DNA of 64,000 nucleotides, taken from Halobacillus litoralis (lineage in GTDB: Bacteria > Bacillota > Bacilli > Bacillales > Halobacillaceae). The first letter of the stretch is position 1. Each line of letters opens with the position of its first letter. A model generated the notes under the pieces. It saw only the letters and a program-made list of their open reading frames with translations, did no database searches and was not told where the DNA came from. The stretch is from NCBI RefSeq assembly GCF_009856415.1, contig NZ_WMEZ01000001.1:682001-746000 (forward strand), in the 5' to 3' direction. The position numbers and the translations under genes were made by a program. This document shows positions 35,059 through 45,451 of this stretch, in pieces.

Positions 35059-37062
35059 TTATTTCATCAAGTTTTCCGCATGCTTCACTACGTTTTCTAC
35101 TGTGAAACCATAGTTCTCAATTACCGTATTTCCTGGAGCAGAAGCACCGAACTTGTCGATTCCGATGACCGAGCCATCTAAACCTACATAACGGTCCCAA
35201 CCGAAGGATGCGCCCATTTCAACTGCCAGACGTTTGCGAACAGAAGAAGGTAGGACTTGTTCTTTATATTCTTTAGGCTGAGCTTCAAAACGATCAAAAG
35301 AAGGTACACTGACGACACGTACATCGTAACCATTCTTTTTCAATTCCGCTTGAGCTTCAACAATCAATTGAACTTCAGAACCTGAAGCAAGTAGGATCGC
35401 ATCCGGCTCTTCTTTATCTGAATCGCTAAGGATGTATGCCCCTTTCTTCATTCCTTCATATGCAAGTTCCCCTGTACCTTGAAGGGTCGGTAACCCTTGA
35501 CGAGTAAGTACAAGTGCTGTTGGAGTTGATTCAGACTCTAGAGCAAGTCTCCATGCCGCATTGGTTTCGTTCCCATCCGCAGGACGAAGCACAGAAAGGT
35601 TAGGCATCGCGCGAAGAGAAGCCAATTGTTCCACTGGTTCGTGCGTAGGACCGTCTTCTCCAACGGCAACAGAGTCATGAGTGAAGACGTAGTTCACCGG
35701 CAAGTTCTGCAGGGCAGATAAACGGACAGCTGGACGCAGGTAGTCACTGAAGACAAAGAATGTACCTGCATATACTTTAAGTCCACCATGAAGTCCCATT
35801 CCGTTTAAAGCAGCAGCCATGGCAAATTCACGTACTCCAAACCAGATGTTACGACCTGCGTAGTTCTTGCGTGAAAAGTCTTCTTCATCTTTAACGGCCG
35901 TTTTGTTTGAACCTGCAAGGTCGGCACTCCCACCAAAGAAATTAGGAATAGCTTGAGAAAGCGCATTGATCGCATCTCCAGAAGCTGCGCGTGTCGCAGG
36001 ACTGTCTTCGCCTACTTGATAAGTTGGAAGGCTTTGATCCCAGCCTTCAGGAAGCTCTCCGCGCATCGCACGCTCAAATTCTTCCGCAAGCTCAGGATGT
36101 GCTTCTTTGTATTGTGCCATTAGGTTATTCCAGGATTCTTCTTTATCCTGACCATTTTGCTGAACCTTTTCTTTAAAGTCCTGATAGACTTCCTCAGGTA
36201 CGTGGAACGGCTCATGTTCCCACTTGTAGAACTGTTTAGTTGCCGTTCCTTCCTCTTCTCCTAGAGGAGCACCATGAGAGGCTGACTTACCAGATTTATT
36301 AGGAGATCCATAACCAATAACCGTTTTCACTTCGATCATTGTTGGTTGATCTGTATTCGCTTTTGCTTTTTCAATTGCCTGAGCAATATCCTCAGTGTTT
36401 GTGCCGTCCTCTACGCGAATGACCTGCCATCCATAGGCTTCGTAGCGCTTTTCAACACTTTCGCTGAAGGAACGATCAAGATCGCCGTCAAGAGAAATAT
36501 CATTGGAATCGTAAAGAACGATCAATTTACCTAGACCAAGGTGACCGGCAAGAGAAGCAGATTCCTGCGATACTCCCTCCATCAAGTCTCCATCGCCACA
36601 AATCGTGTACGTGTAATGATCTACGACGTTATAACCTTCGCGATTATATTTTGCGGCAAGATGAGCTTCAGCCATCGCCATTCCGGTCGCCATTGCAATA
36701 CCTTGTCCAAGGGGACCTGTAGTTGCTTCTACACCGTCTGTGTGACCAAACTCTGGGTGACCAGGGGTTTTGGAATCCCATTGACGGAAGGACTTAAGGT
36801 CGTCCATCGTCACGTTATAACCGGATAAGTGGAGCAAGCTGTAAAGAAGCATAGATCCGTGTCCAGCAGATAGGACGAAACGGTCACGGTCGAACCAGTT
36901 CGAGTTTTTAGGATTGTGGTCCATGAACTGAGTCCATAGCGTATATGCCATCGGTGCTGCACCCATCGGCATCCCCGGGTGTCCGGAGTTTGCTTTTTCT
37001 ACTGCATCGATTGTTAAAGTTCTAATCGTATTGATTGATGTTTGTTCAAGGCTGTTTGCCAT
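35059..37062 (-). CDS. tkt: Transketolase
   Basis: A 667-residue thiamine-diphosphate enzyme of the pentose phosphate pathway. [33 protein letters not shown] carries the ThDP/Mg site, and [27 protein letters not shown] with the catalytic Glu region and phosphate-binding His is intact. The N-terminus SIRTLTID-like [26 protein letters not shown] is typical. The open frame begins at 37071, but ATG 37062 lies ten bases after AAGGGG. Monocistronic, with its own terminator, as in B. subtilis between ynzC and yneF. Confidence 0.97.
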   Translation of the reverse strand: MANSLEQTSINTIRTLTIDAVEKANSGHPGMPMGAAPMAYTLWTQFMDHNPKNSNWFDRDRFVLSAGHGSMLLYSLLHLSGYNVTMDDLKSFRQWDSKTPGHPEFGHTDGVEATTGPLGQGIAMATGMAMAEAHLAAKYNREGYNVVDHYTYTICGDGDLMEGVSQESASLAGHLGLGKLIVLYDSNDISLDGDLDRSFSESVEKRYEAYGWQVIRVEDGTNTEDIAQAIEKAKANTDQPTMIEVKTVIGYGSPNKSGKSASHGAPLGEEEGTATKQFYKWEHEPFHVPEEVYQDFKEKVQQNGQDKEESWNNLMAQYKEAHPELAEEFERAMRGELPEGWDQSLPTYQVGEDSPATRAASGDAINALSQAIPNFFGGSADLAGSNKTAVKDEEDFSRKNYAGRNIWFGVREFAMAAALNGMGLHGGLKVYAGTFFVFSDYLRPAVRLSALQNLPVNYVFTHDSVAVGEDGPTHEPVEQLASLRAMPNLSVLRPADGNETNAAWRLALESESTPTALVLTRQGLPTLQGTGELAYEGMKKGAYILSDSDKEEPDAILLASGSEVQLIVEAQAELKKNGYDVRVVSVPSFDRFEAQPKEYKEQVLPSSVRKRLAVEMGASFGWDRYVGLDGSVIGIDKFGASAPGNTVIENYGFTVENVVKHAENLMK

Positions 37063-37197
37063 GTTCAACATTCCCCTTTCTTTTCAGGTATATGTACCAT
37101 GTATTATCCTATAATGAAATTCATTTCGAAACAAGCGTTGTGCGCAATCTTTGCACAACCTCCCACCTAATTTCCCCCTTATTAACGGTTTTAAACA

Positions 37198-37236
37198 AAA
37201 AAATCCGTATTCGAAAATTATCGAACACGGATTTTT
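37198..37236. terminator. Terminator of ynzC
   Basis: AAATCCGTATTCGA (37201-37214) pairs with 37220-37233 (one mismatch), with T-rich tails on both strands. It stops the yneA-yneB-ynzC transcript. Confidence 0.85.
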
Positions 37237-37240
37237 AAGA

Positions 37241-37474
37241 TTAGTTCTTTTTTTCATTTTCCTGCATCTGACGAAGCTTTTTAGGGGTCACGTCATCTCC
37301 ATTCGGATCGATGACGGTAACGCCTTTCAGCTGATTCTTGAAAGATTGACGAGCATTTTTCAAGTATTCCTGACGGAGCTTCTGCTGTTCCGCTTTTTCT
37401 TCCTTCGATAGGTCTTCCTTCTTGGATTTATTTGCTAGTTCATTTATACGATTGATTTTTTCTTTAGATAACAT
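37241..37474 (-). CDS. ynzC: DUF896 protein YnzC
   Basis: A 77-residue cytoplasmic two-helix protein of the UPF0291/DUF896 family: [18 protein letters not shown], then [18 protein letters not shown] and a short DPNG tail. B. subtilis YnzC has the same length and lies in the SOS operon yneA-yneB-ynzC. AAAGGAG lies eight bases before this ATG; the longer open frame to 37549 has no such site. Its function is unknown. The arrangement suggests SOS co-induction here too. Confidence 0.92.
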   Translation of the reverse strand: MLSKEKINRINELANKSKKEDLSKEEKAEQQKLRQEYLKNARQSFKNQLKGVTVIDPNGDDVTPKKLRQMQENEKKN

Positions 37475-37559
37475 AGATCCTTCTCCTTTACACTTAGTCT
37501 GGATCGTAAAAACATGAAAAAGACAAGAAATCCAAAGATCCTTGTCCACATCTCATATA

Positions 37560-38453
<894 letters not shown>

Positions 38454-38456
<3 letters not shown>

Positions 38457-38482
38457 TATTTTTTAAATATAAGTGGTACAAT
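38454..38482 (+). promoter_or_regulatory. Promoter of lexA
   Basis: TTGTAT (38454-38459), a 17-base spacer and TACAAT (38477-38482), 36 bases before the lexA start. The -35 overlaps the best-matching LexA box (38443-38456), consistent with autorepression. Confidence 0.78.
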
Positions 38483-38518
38483 GTGGTTACTATAATCCTA
38501 TGTACGAGGTGCTAATCT

Positions 38519-39142
38519 ATGAGTAAACTTTCAAAGCGGCAGCAGGAAATACTAGATTTTATTAAAGAACAGGTTCTATCAAAAGGATATCCGCCATCCG
38601 TAAGGGAGATTGGTCAATCCGTTGGTCTCGCTTCAAGTTCGACTGTGCATGGTCACTTATCCAGATTGGAGAAAAAAGGATACATTAGACGTGACCCGAC
38701 AAAACCTCGTGCCATTGAAGTGATTGAATTAGAAGAAGATCACAGCATTCCGAGAAGCGAAGCTTCCTACGCTCCAGTCATCGGTAAAGTCACGGCCGGT
38801 TCACCGATTACAGCTGTAGAGAACATTGAAGAGTATGTCCCGCTTCCTGATACACTTGCAGGGTCAGATGACAACACGTTCGTTCTAATCGTACAAGGAG
38901 AAAGTATGATTGAGGCAGGAATTCTTGATGGAGATATGGTTATCGTCAGACAGCAACAGACGGCGCAGAACGGCGACATCGTTGTGGCGATGACAGAAGA
39001 CGAAGAAGCCACGGTAAAACGGTTCTTCAAGGAAAGAAACCACGTTCGTCTGCAGCCGGAAAACGCAACAATGGAACCGATCCTATTACAGGATGTATCC
39101 ATTTTAGGGAAAGTCGTGGGTCTTTACAGGACGGTACATTAA
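38519..39142 (+). CDS. lexA: LexA SOS repressor
   Basis: A 207-residue LexA. The N-terminal winged helix ([37 protein letters not shown]) is followed by the self-cleavage Ala-Gly bond in [10 protein letters not shown], the catalytic Ser in [15 protein letters not shown], and the catalytic Lys in EEATVKRFF. RecA-stimulated autocleavage derepresses the SOS genes; recA, parEC and yneAB in this window carry matching boxes. GAGGTG lies seven bases before the ATG. Confidence 0.97.
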   Translation: MSKLSKRQQEILDFIKEQVLSKGYPPSVREIGQSVGLASSSTVHGHLSRLEKKGYIRRDPTKPRAIEVIELEEDHSIPRSEASYAPVIGKVTAGSPITAVENIEEYVPLPDTLAGSDDNTFVLIVQGESMIEAGILDGDMVIVRQQQTAQNGDIVVAMTEDEEATVKRFFKERNHVRLQPENATMEPILLQDVSILGKVVGLYRTVH

Positions 39143-39182
39143 AAGAAAGAGGCGAGTTCTATTGAACTCGTCTCTTTCTTTA
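39142..39182 (+). terminator. Terminator of lexA
   Basis: AAAGAAAGAGGCGAGTTC pairs with GAACTCGTCTCTTTCTTT (one G-U pair) around a four-base loop, followed by ATTTT. The left arm starts at the lexA stop. Confidence 0.88.
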
Positions 39183-39241
39183 TTTTATGTCATGCCCCAT
39201 AACTTTTTCTTATAGAGGTTAAAGGAAATACAGACAATATA

Positions 39242-39415
39242 TTATTTTTCAGGAACGTTCTCACCTGTTTTTCGCTTATAACAGTAAGCCGTTACATGTT
39301 CATCCTGAATGTCGACCACTCTAACCACTCGTTGAGACAATTGACCATTGTGATTGATGTAGATTAAATGCAACTTCATTTTTTTCCGTTTTGAACATTG
39401 GAATAATGCTTCCAT
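39242..39415 (-). CDS. Small WYL-like protein of unknown function
   Basis: A 57-residue protein whose core, KLHLIYINHNGQLSQRVVRV, DIQDEHVTAYCYKRK, resembles the beta-barrel half of WYL domains, which bind ligands or nucleic acid in other regulators. Short stand-alone proteins of this kind occur in Bacillaceae. A G-rich ribosome-binding site (seven G) lies five bases before the ATG at 39415; an in-frame ATG at 39439 is the alternative. It is monocistronic between lexA and glnA. The function is unknown and the family assignment is by eye. Confidence 0.65.
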   Translation of the reverse strand: MEALFQCSKRKKMKLHLIYINHNGQLSQRVVRVVDIQDEHVTAYCYKRKTGENVPEK

Positions 39416-39535
39416 TGTGACCCCCCCACAACGGAACATATGTTGTTATTATTATTTATAATACCTTCCCCAAAGTATACGACCACTATCTTGTAATCTT
39501 CTCCCCTCCATTCAAACTGTTTCACGATACATAAA

Positions 39536-39568
39536 AAAAACCTTGAAGCCATTAGCTTCAAGGTTTTG
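39536..39568 (-). terminator. Terminator of glnA
   Basis: AAAAACCTTGAAGC (39536-39549) pairs with 39555-39568 around CATTA, with a minus-strand T-run. It ends five bases from the glnA stop. Confidence 0.9.
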
Positions 39569-39572
39569 TATT

Positions 39573-40904
39573 TTAATACGTCTGTAGATATTGTTCACGT
39601 TCCCACGGGTGAACCTGGGTGCGAAACATATCCCATTCGATTTCCTTCGCTTCAATGAAGTGTTCAAATAGGTGCTCTCCAAGAGCTTCTACCATGATCG
39701 GATCTTGATGCAGCTCTTCCAATGCATCATACAAAGTAGCAGGAAGGTCTTTAACTCCGTGCGCTTCACGCTCTTTCTTATCCATCACGTAAATGTTTCG
39801 GTCGACAGGAGCAGGTGCTTCCAATTTATTTTCCACACCATCAAGTCCAGCAGCAAGAAGTACAGCCATCGCCATGTATGGGTTCGCTGATGGATCTACA
39901 CTACGCACTTCGATTCTTGTGCTCAAACCACGGGATGTCGGAACACGCACGAGCGGACTACGGTTTTGGCCGGACCATGCGACATAACATGGAGCCTCAT
40001 ATCCTGGCACAAGACGCTTATAAGAATTGACCGTAGGGTTCGTTACGGCTGTGAAGTTCGTTGCATGCTTAATAATGCCTGCTGTGAACTGGTAAGCCAC
40101 TTCCGATAGTTGTTCCTTCCCTTTTTCATCAAAGAAAGCATTTCCTTTTTCATTGAAAAGAGACATGTTCGCGTGCATACCAGATCCGTTCACACCAAAC
40201 AATGGTTTAGGCATGAAGGTTGCATGCAAACCATGTTGACGTGCAATGGTTTTGACGACGAGTTTAAATGTTTGGATATCATCACAGTGCTTGACGGCAT
40301 CCGCATATTTGAAATCAATTTCGTGCTGACCTGGAGCTACTTCGTGGTGAGAGGCTTCAATTTCAAAGCCCATTTCCTCAAGCTCAAGGACAATGTCACG
40401 CCGGCAATTTTCACCAAGATCGGTCGGCGCCAAGTCGAAATAGCCACCCTTATCGTTTAGTTCCATTGTCGGTTCGCCTTTTTCATCTAATTTAAATAGG
40501 AAAAATTCAGGTTCTGTACCAATGTTGAAAGCAGAAAAGCCGAGTTTCTCCATTTTTTTGATGTTACGCTTTAAGTTATAGCGTGGGCACCCTTCAAAAG
40601 GAGTTTGGTCTGGATTGTAGATGTCACAGATGAATCGTGCGACTTTCCCTTTTTCTGAAGTCCAAGGAAAAACGACGAATGTATCCAAGTCTGGAACCAA
40701 GTACATGTCAGACTCCTCGATACGAACGAATCCTTCAATGGAGGACCCATCAAACATCATCATGCCATCAATAGCTTTATCCAACTGGCTTAGTGGAATT
40801 TCCACGTTTTTGATTGTACCAAGCATATCCGTGAACTGAAGGCGGATAAACTTGACGTTTTCCTCATCGATTTTCTTGTAGATTTCTTCTTTTGTTAAAC
40901 CCAT
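39573..40904 (-). CDS. glnA: Glutamine synthetase type I (GSI-alpha)
   Basis: A 443-residue glutamine synthetase. [49 protein letters not shown] and the C-terminal [13 protein letters not shown] and [10 protein letters not shown] motifs are intact. The length matches the GSI-alpha class, which is feedback-inhibited by glutamine and not adenylylated, and in Bacillus the feedback-inhibited form controls GlnR and TnrA by direct contact. It follows glnR in the usual glnRA operon, with GAGGAG before the ATG. Confidence 0.97.
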   Translation of the reverse strand: MGLTKEEIYKKIDEENVKFIRLQFTDMLGTIKNVEIPLSQLDKAIDGMMMFDGSSIEGFVRIEESDMYLVPDLDTFVVFPWTSEKGKVARFICDIYNPDQTPFEGCPRYNLKRNIKKMEKLGFSAFNIGTEPEFFLFKLDEKGEPTMELNDKGGYFDLAPTDLGENCRRDIVLELEEMGFEIEASHHEVAPGQHEIDFKYADAVKHCDDIQTFKLVVKTIARQHGLHATFMPKPLFGVNGSGMHANMSLFNEKGNAFFDEKGKEQLSEVAYQFTAGIIKHATNFTAVTNPTVNSYKRLVPGYEAPCYVAWSGQNRSPLVRVPTSRGLSTRIEVRSVDPSANPYMAMAVLLAAGLDGVENKLEAPAPVDRNIYVMDKKEREAHGVKDLPATLYDALEELHQDPIMVEALGEHLFEHFIEAKEIEWDMFRTQVHPWEREQYLQTY

Positions 40905-40929
40905 TGAATTTCTCCTCTCAACACAAAAA

Positions 40930-41334
40930 TTAATGGAAGAACCTTGACATTTCTCCCTGTCTGATTGCTAATTTACCTTGTCTTCCCGCTGTGAATAGTT
41001 CTCGCTGCAGCATACGACGAAGCTCTTTTTCGGTAAGTTCATTATGCACTTCCTTCACTTGATCCTCATCATATACTTCATTATCTGGCTGATCGTTCAG
41101 CTTCAGAACTTTCTTGATTCCGGCCATGTTCACACCTTGATCGATCAAGTCTTTGATTTCAAGCAAACGATCAACATCATTGAATGAAAACATGCGGCGG
41201 TTCCCTTCTGAACGGGCCGGATGGACCAGCTCGTGCTGTTCGTAATACCGGATCTGCCGTGCAGTAAGGTCTGTCAATGATTGAACAATCCCCATCGGGA
41301 ATAACGGCATAGAACGACGAATTTCATCACTCAT
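40930..41334 (-). CDS. glnR: Nitrogen-responsive MerR-family repressor GlnR
   Basis: A 134-residue MerR-family protein. The N-terminal winged HTH ([41 protein letters not shown]) is followed by a dimerisation helix and a C-terminal tail that in B. subtilis interacts with glutamine-bound GlnA. It represses glnRA under nitrogen excess. A perfect GlnR/TnrA box lies upstream of its promoter. Confidence 0.96.
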   Translation of the reverse strand: MSDEIRRSMPLFPMGIVQSLTDLTARQIRYYEQHELVHPARSEGNRRMFSFNDVDRLLEIKDLIDQGVNMAGIKKVLKLNDQPDNEVYDEDQVKEVHNELTEKELRRMLQRELFTAGRQGKLAIRQGEMSRFFH

Positions 41335-41368
41335 CGATGTGCCACCTCCCCATAAGAATGATACTTTA

Positions 41369-41396
41369 ATTATACGTCACGTAAGGGATATGTCAA
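41369..41396 (-). promoter_or_regulatory. glnRA promoter
   Basis: On the minus strand TTGACA (41396-41391), a 16-base spacer and TATAAT (41374-41369), both hexamers perfect, 35 bases before the glnR start. Confidence 0.85.
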
Positions 41397-41400
41397 CATA

Positions 41401-41417
41401 TGTGAGGAATGTTCACA
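41401..41417. promoter_or_regulatory. GlnR/TnrA operator
   Basis: TGTGAGGAATGTTCACA matches TGTNA-N7-TNACA at every defined position. It lies five bases upstream of the glnRA -35. Confidence 0.85.
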
Positions 41418-41460
41418 CAATTTAAAGTCATTTTTTGAAAGGGTTATCATTCCCTCAGCT

Positions 41461-42708
41461 TCAAGCTTTGACCATCCCCTCTTCGATCAACTGCTCCACC
41501 GCTTGTATGACAGCGATCTTCACATGTGCATAGGTCAAACCACCTTGCACGAAGGCTGTATATGGAGGACGAACAGGACCATCGGCGGTCAATTCGAGAC
41601 TCGCTCCTTGTATGAAAGTACCCGCGGCCATGATCACCTCATCCTCATAACCAGGCATTGCGCTCGGTTCTGGTTTGAAATGGGAATTCACAGGAGATGC
41701 CTGCTGAATGGACTGACAGAATCTGATCATTTGTTCAGCTGTGTTGAAGTTGACGGATTGAATTAGGTCGGTCCGCTTCACATCATAGGAAGGATTTGTA
41801 TCGAAACCACATTCACTTAAATATTTCGATGTGAAGATCGCACCTTTTAAAGCTTCTCCTACGACATGAGGGGCGAGGAAAATCCCTTGATACATCTCTT
41901 GCAGGCTGTTCAAACTCGGCCCCGTCTCTTTTCCTAATCCAGGTGCAGTCAAACGGTAGCTGCACCTTTCAATCAAGGATTTTCGCCCCGCGATATAACC
42001 ACCGACCCTGGCAATCCCGCCCCCGGGGTTTTTTATTAACGACCCAGCAATCATGTCAGCCCCAACTTCAAGCGGTTCCTTCATTTCTACGAATTCACCA
42101 TAACAATTGTCGACAAAAATAATCACATCATCTTTGATGTCACGAACGAACTGAATGATTGATTGTAACTCGTCAATGATGAACGATGGACGATCCTCGT
42201 ATCCTTTAGACCTTTGGATGGCTACGACCTTCGTTTTTTCATGCATAGCTTCACGGATTCCATCATGGAAAAAAGCCCCGTTTTCTTCTAAAGGAACGGT
42301 TTGATAGCTAATACCAAAATCTCGTAATGAACCTGTATCCTTATTGTCTTCAGAACCAATGACATCTCTTAGGGTGTCATAAGGCTCTCCAGATATGTAT
42401 AACAGTTCATCTCCCGGTCGCAGGACCCCGAATAAGGCCGTTGTAATCGCATGTGTTCCGGAGATGAGCTGAGGTCTGACAAGTGCATCTTCCGCTTTAA
42501 ATATTTCAGCATACAACGCTTCAAGTGTGTCTCGCCCAAAGTCATCATAGCCATAACCTGTCGTCGGATTAAAGTGAGAATCGCTGACCCTCAGTTTATG
42601 GAAAGCCTTTAAAACTTTTTCTTGATTGTACTCAACAATCTCATCAACCCTATGATGTTGGCTCTTAATCTCTTTTTCTACACGGTGTTTCAATTCTTGA
42701 ATGTTCAT
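41461..42708 (-). CDS. ynbB: PLP-dependent methionine gamma-lyase-family protein (YnbB)
   Basis: A 415-residue fold-type I PLP enzyme of the YnbB/aluminium-resistance family related to cystathionine gamma-synthases. RPQLISGTHAI, FVDNCYGEFVE (PLP-binding Asp) and ADMIAGSLIKNPGGGIA (Schiff-base Lys in SLIKNPGG) are seen. The substrate is not established. It sits between hflX and glnR as in B. subtilis. AGGA precedes the ATG. Confidence 0.88.
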   Translation of the reverse strand: MNIQELKHRVEKEIKSQHHRVDEIVEYNQEKVLKAFHKLRVSDSHFNPTTGYGYDDFGRDTLEALYAEIFKAEDALVRPQLISGTHAITTALFGVLRPGDELLYISGEPYDTLRDVIGSEDNKDTGSLRDFGISYQTVPLEENGAFFHDGIREAMHEKTKVVAIQRSKGYEDRPSFIIDELQSIIQFVRDIKDDVIIFVDNCYGEFVEMKEPLEVGADMIAGSLIKNPGGGIARVGGYIAGRKSLIERCSYRLTAPGLGKETGPSLNSLQEMYQGIFLAPHVVGEALKGAIFTSKYLSECGFDTNPSYDVKRTDLIQSVNFNTAEQMIRFCQSIQQASPVNSHFKPEPSAMPGYEDEVIMAAGTFIQGASLELTADGPVRPPYTAFVQGGLTYAHVKIAVIQAVEQLIEEGMVKA

Positions 42709-42763
42709 GATGAGTCCTCTTCCTATCTTGCAGAATTTCGTTGATTCAACGTTTTGTTCAGAT

Positions 42764-43996
42764 TTATAATATTTGGTGTTTCAATGGGTGCTCAGGATGG
42801 ATGAAACCATGAAGGGCATACCCTTCTTTTTCCTCATAAAAATGGATGCTCGTTATCATACTGTAGGCTTTGAATTGCTGCAATCGTTTCCCTTCAGAAG
42901 CCGGCACGAAAACGTCATACTCATCCCACTCCTCTTTTAAAACCTCTTCGATTTTATGAAGGACACGTTTACGGTCAATCGGATCATGTACGCTCACCGT
43001 CAACGACGGGAAGGAATGTGGAATAAAATCTTCCTTTAGCAGATCTTTTTTATTGTAAACGGTAAGGACCGGCAGTTGACCGGCTCCAAGTTCGTCCAAC
43101 AATTTCAATACGGTCTTTTCCTGCTGCATATGATCGGGGTGTGACGCATCGACCATATGAACAATAAAGTCTGCTTCCGTCACTTCCTCTAATGTAGATC
43201 GGAATGCTGCAATGAGTGTCGTTGGCAAGTCCTGAATAAATCCTACCGTATCGGAAAGCAGAGCCAAAAAGCCCGAAGGAAGGCTCATTTGCCTCGTCAA
43301 TGGATCGAGTGTAGCAAACAACAAATCCTCTTCGAAGGACTGGCTATCGGTTACTCTATTGAAGAAAGTCGATTTACCAGCATTTGTATAACCGACGATC
43401 GCCACTTGAAAAGCACGGTTTTCTTTTCTCCGTTTCCGGTACTGCTCTCGTTGTTTTACGACCGTATCCAACCGTTTCTTGATATCATCAATTCTTCGCT
43501 GGATATGACGACGGTCGGTTTCCAGTTTTGTTTCACCAGGGCCACGTGTACCAATTCCTCCACCCAATCGGGATAACGCGGTCCCTTGTCCCGATAGCCG
43601 TGGAAGTAAATATTGCAGTTGAGCAAGTTCTACCTGCAATTTCCCTTCCTTTGTACGCGCCCGTCCTGCGAAAATGTCCAGGATCAGCTGACTTCTGTCG
43701 ATCACGCGCACGCCGACCCTGTCTGCTATATTTCTAAGCTGACCGGGTGATAATTCATCATTGAATATCACGAGTTCAGCTTCAGATTCCTCTGCTGCTT
43801 CTTTTATTTCTTCCAGTTTACCCTCACCTAAATATGTAGCCGGGTGAACCCGGTCACGCTTCTGAGTAATAATTTTGCATACTTCTCCGTTAGCGGTTTC
43901 CGTCAGTGACTGAAGTTCTTCCATAGAGGACTGAAATCGTTCTTCTTGTTCAAATGGATCTTTTCTTGCAACTAATACGACCAATTCTTTTGACAT
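42764..43996 (-). CDS. hflX: Ribosome-associated GTPase HflX (YnbA)
   Basis: About 410 residues. The N-terminal HflX domain (YLGEGKLEEI, FNDELSPGQLRNI), a glycine-rich linker (LSGQGTALSRLGGGIGTRGPGETKLETDRR) and the G domain (VGYTNAGKSTFFN, DTVGFIQDLP, NKKD) are all present. HflX splits or rescues stalled ribosomes after heat stress or antibiotic exposure. The frame begins at GTG 44008, but AGGTG lies at the best distance from ATG 43996. It lies downstream of spoVK on the same strand. Confidence 0.94.
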   Translation of the reverse strand: MSKELVVLVARKDPFEQEERFQSSMEELQSLTETANGEVCKIITQKRDRVHPATYLGEGKLEEIKEAAEESEAELVIFNDELSPGQLRNIADRVGVRVIDRSQLILDIFAGRARTKEGKLQVELAQLQYLLPRLSGQGTALSRLGGGIGTRGPGETKLETDRRHIQRRIDDIKKRLDTVVKQREQYRKRRKENRAFQVAIVGYTNAGKSTFFNRVTDSQSFEEDLLFATLDPLTRQMSLPSGFLALLSDTVGFIQDLPTTLIAAFRSTLEEVTEADFIVHMVDASHPDHMQQEKTVLKLLDELGAGQLPVLTVYNKKDLLKEDFIPHSFPSLTVSVHDPIDRKRVLHKIEEVLKEEWDEYDVFVPASEGKRLQQFKAYSMITSIHFYEEKEGYALHGFIHPEHPLKHQIL

Positions 43997-44077
43997 CTGT
44001 CTGTTCACCTACTCTTCCGTCTACCTGTATCTGTTTCATCATAACAGAAAAACGTTTCCTATGAATGTACAACCGGT

Positions 44078-45022
44078 TTAGTTCAAGGCGGTTTCTTGTA
44101 AAGGAACATCAAAATCTTCTGCCTGAAGGGTCATCAGTGTTTTTTTCTTCGGATTTGGGGTGCTGATCACTCGCCAGGCATGCTTTCGAATCGCTTCTTC
44201 AATGAGGTTTCTTACATAGCGGGCATTTGAAAAATTTTCCTCGCGCCTGGCATAAACGAGGGCCAAGTGTTGAAAAAGTTTACGTTCCGCCTCTTTTGTT
44301 AAACAATATTCCCTTTCTTCAATCATTCCAAAAGCAATCTGCGTAAGTTCTTTCGCAGAGTAATCTTTGAAAGATAACTGAATAGGGAACCGGGAAGCAA
44401 GGCCGGGGTTAAGGGTGAGAAAATCTTCCATCTCATCCGGATATCCAGCAAGGATGATAATGCATTCATTATGATGATCTTCCATGCATTTCACCAATGT
44501 ATCAATCGCTTCTTTTCCGAAATCCTTTTCTCCTCCTCTCGCCAATGAATAGGCTTCATCAATAAAAAGGACTCCTCCCAATGCTTTATGGATCAAATCC
44601 TTCGTTTTTTGCGCTGTATGACCGATATACTCACCTACAAGGTCACTCCGATCTGCTTCAATAAATTGGCCTTTATCAAGCACCCCGACATCGCGGAATA
44701 AAGCAGCAACCATACGCGCGATGGTCGTTTTTCCCGTACCGGGGTTTCCGTGAAAAACCATGTGGAGAACTTGCGCATTCGACTTTAGTCCTGCTTCTTC
44801 TCTTTTCTTAGAAACGAGCACCTGTGCATAAATTTCTTTTACCCTGGTCTTTAAATCCTCCATACCAATGATGGAATTGAAAAATTCCTCGATTTTGAGG
44901 AAAGGAGCGCCGGTTTGTTTGAGGGCAGCTGCTTTCCGATCAGGAATCGCTTTTTCTTTAGAATCATTCAACACAATATTGATTGTGCTGCTTGGTTTCA
45001 CCGTTTTCGCTTGGGGTTGCAC
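44078..45022 (-). CDS. spoVK: Stage V sporulation protein K (single-module CbbX-type AAA+ ATPase)
   Basis: A 314-residue AAA+ protein. Walker A is GNPGTGKTTIARM (about residues 94-106), Walker B is GGVLFIDEAYSLARGG, with ILAGYPDEM and NPGLASRFPI. Length and position between hfq and hflX match B. subtilis SpoVK, a mother-cell protein needed for spore maturation. GTG at 45022 has AGGAGG seven bases upstream; an ATG two bases earlier is out of frame and soon stops. A two-module relative is encoded at 25.2-27.5 kb. Confidence 0.9.
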   Translation of the reverse strand: MQPQAKTVKPSSTINIVLNDSKEKAIPDRKAAALKQTGAPFLKIEEFFNSIIGMEDLKTRVKEIYAQVLVSKKREEAGLKSNAQVLHMVFHGNPGTGKTTIARMVAALFRDVGVLDKGQFIEADRSDLVGEYIGHTAQKTKDLIHKALGGVLFIDEAYSLARGGEKDFGKEAIDTLVKCMEDHHNECIIILAGYPDEMEDFLTLNPGLASRFPIQLSFKDYSAKELTQIAFGMIEEREYCLTKEAERKLFQHLALVYARREENFSNARYVRNLIEEAIRKHAWRVISTPNPKKKTLMTLQAEDFDVPLQETALN

Positions 45023-45125
45023 ATCGATCCCTCCTCATTCTTCTTCATCATACGCGTACGTAGGGATTCCTGTGACAAACGCCCAAGGTTGAAGGTGCCA
45101 AAACATTTCTCTTACACCCCATTAA

Positions 45126-45159
45126 AAGAAGCGGATGCCATTAAAGGCACCCGCTTCTT
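45126..45159 (-). terminator. Terminator of hfq
   Basis: AAGAAGCGGATGCC (45126-45139) pairs with 45146-45159 (one mismatch) around six bases and runs into TTTTAAT on the minus strand. Confidence 0.85.
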
Positions 45160-45181
45160 GCGTTTTTCTGGACCATTCACA

Positions 45182-45406
45182 CTACTCTTTATCCAATGAA
45201 ACATTTTTGACAGGAGCAAATGTTGAAATTGCATGTTTGAAAATCAATTGTTGCTTACCTTCCGTCTCTAACAAAACAGTAAAATTGTCAAAGGCTTTAA
45301 CGATGCCTCTCAATTGAAAGCCATTGAGCAGAAAGACGGTCACCTGCATGCGTTCTTTCCTTAATTGATTCAAATAATTGTCTTGGATATTAACCGATTG
45401 GGCCAT
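45182..45406 (-). CDS. hfq: RNA chaperone Hfq
   Basis: A 74-residue Sm-like protein: [42 protein letters not shown] (Sm1) and [13 protein letters not shown] (Sm2, with the YKHA-like signature as FKHA). It forms a hexamer that binds sRNAs and mRNAs. GAGGAGG precedes the ATG. It follows miaA by 45 bases in the conserved miaA-hfq pair. Confidence 0.97.
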   Translation of the reverse strand: MAQSVNIQDNYLNQLRKERMQVTVFLLNGFQLRGIVKAFDNFTVLLETEGKQQLIFKHAISTFAPVKNVSLDKE

Positions 45407-45451
45407 GGATCTTCCTCCTCTTTTCTATCTGTAATATTACGATTCTACGCA

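Noticed and set aside
39251-39262. GAACGTTC palindrome as another LexA box
   Set aside because: It lacks the four-base spacing between half-sites and lies at the 3' end of a coding frame.
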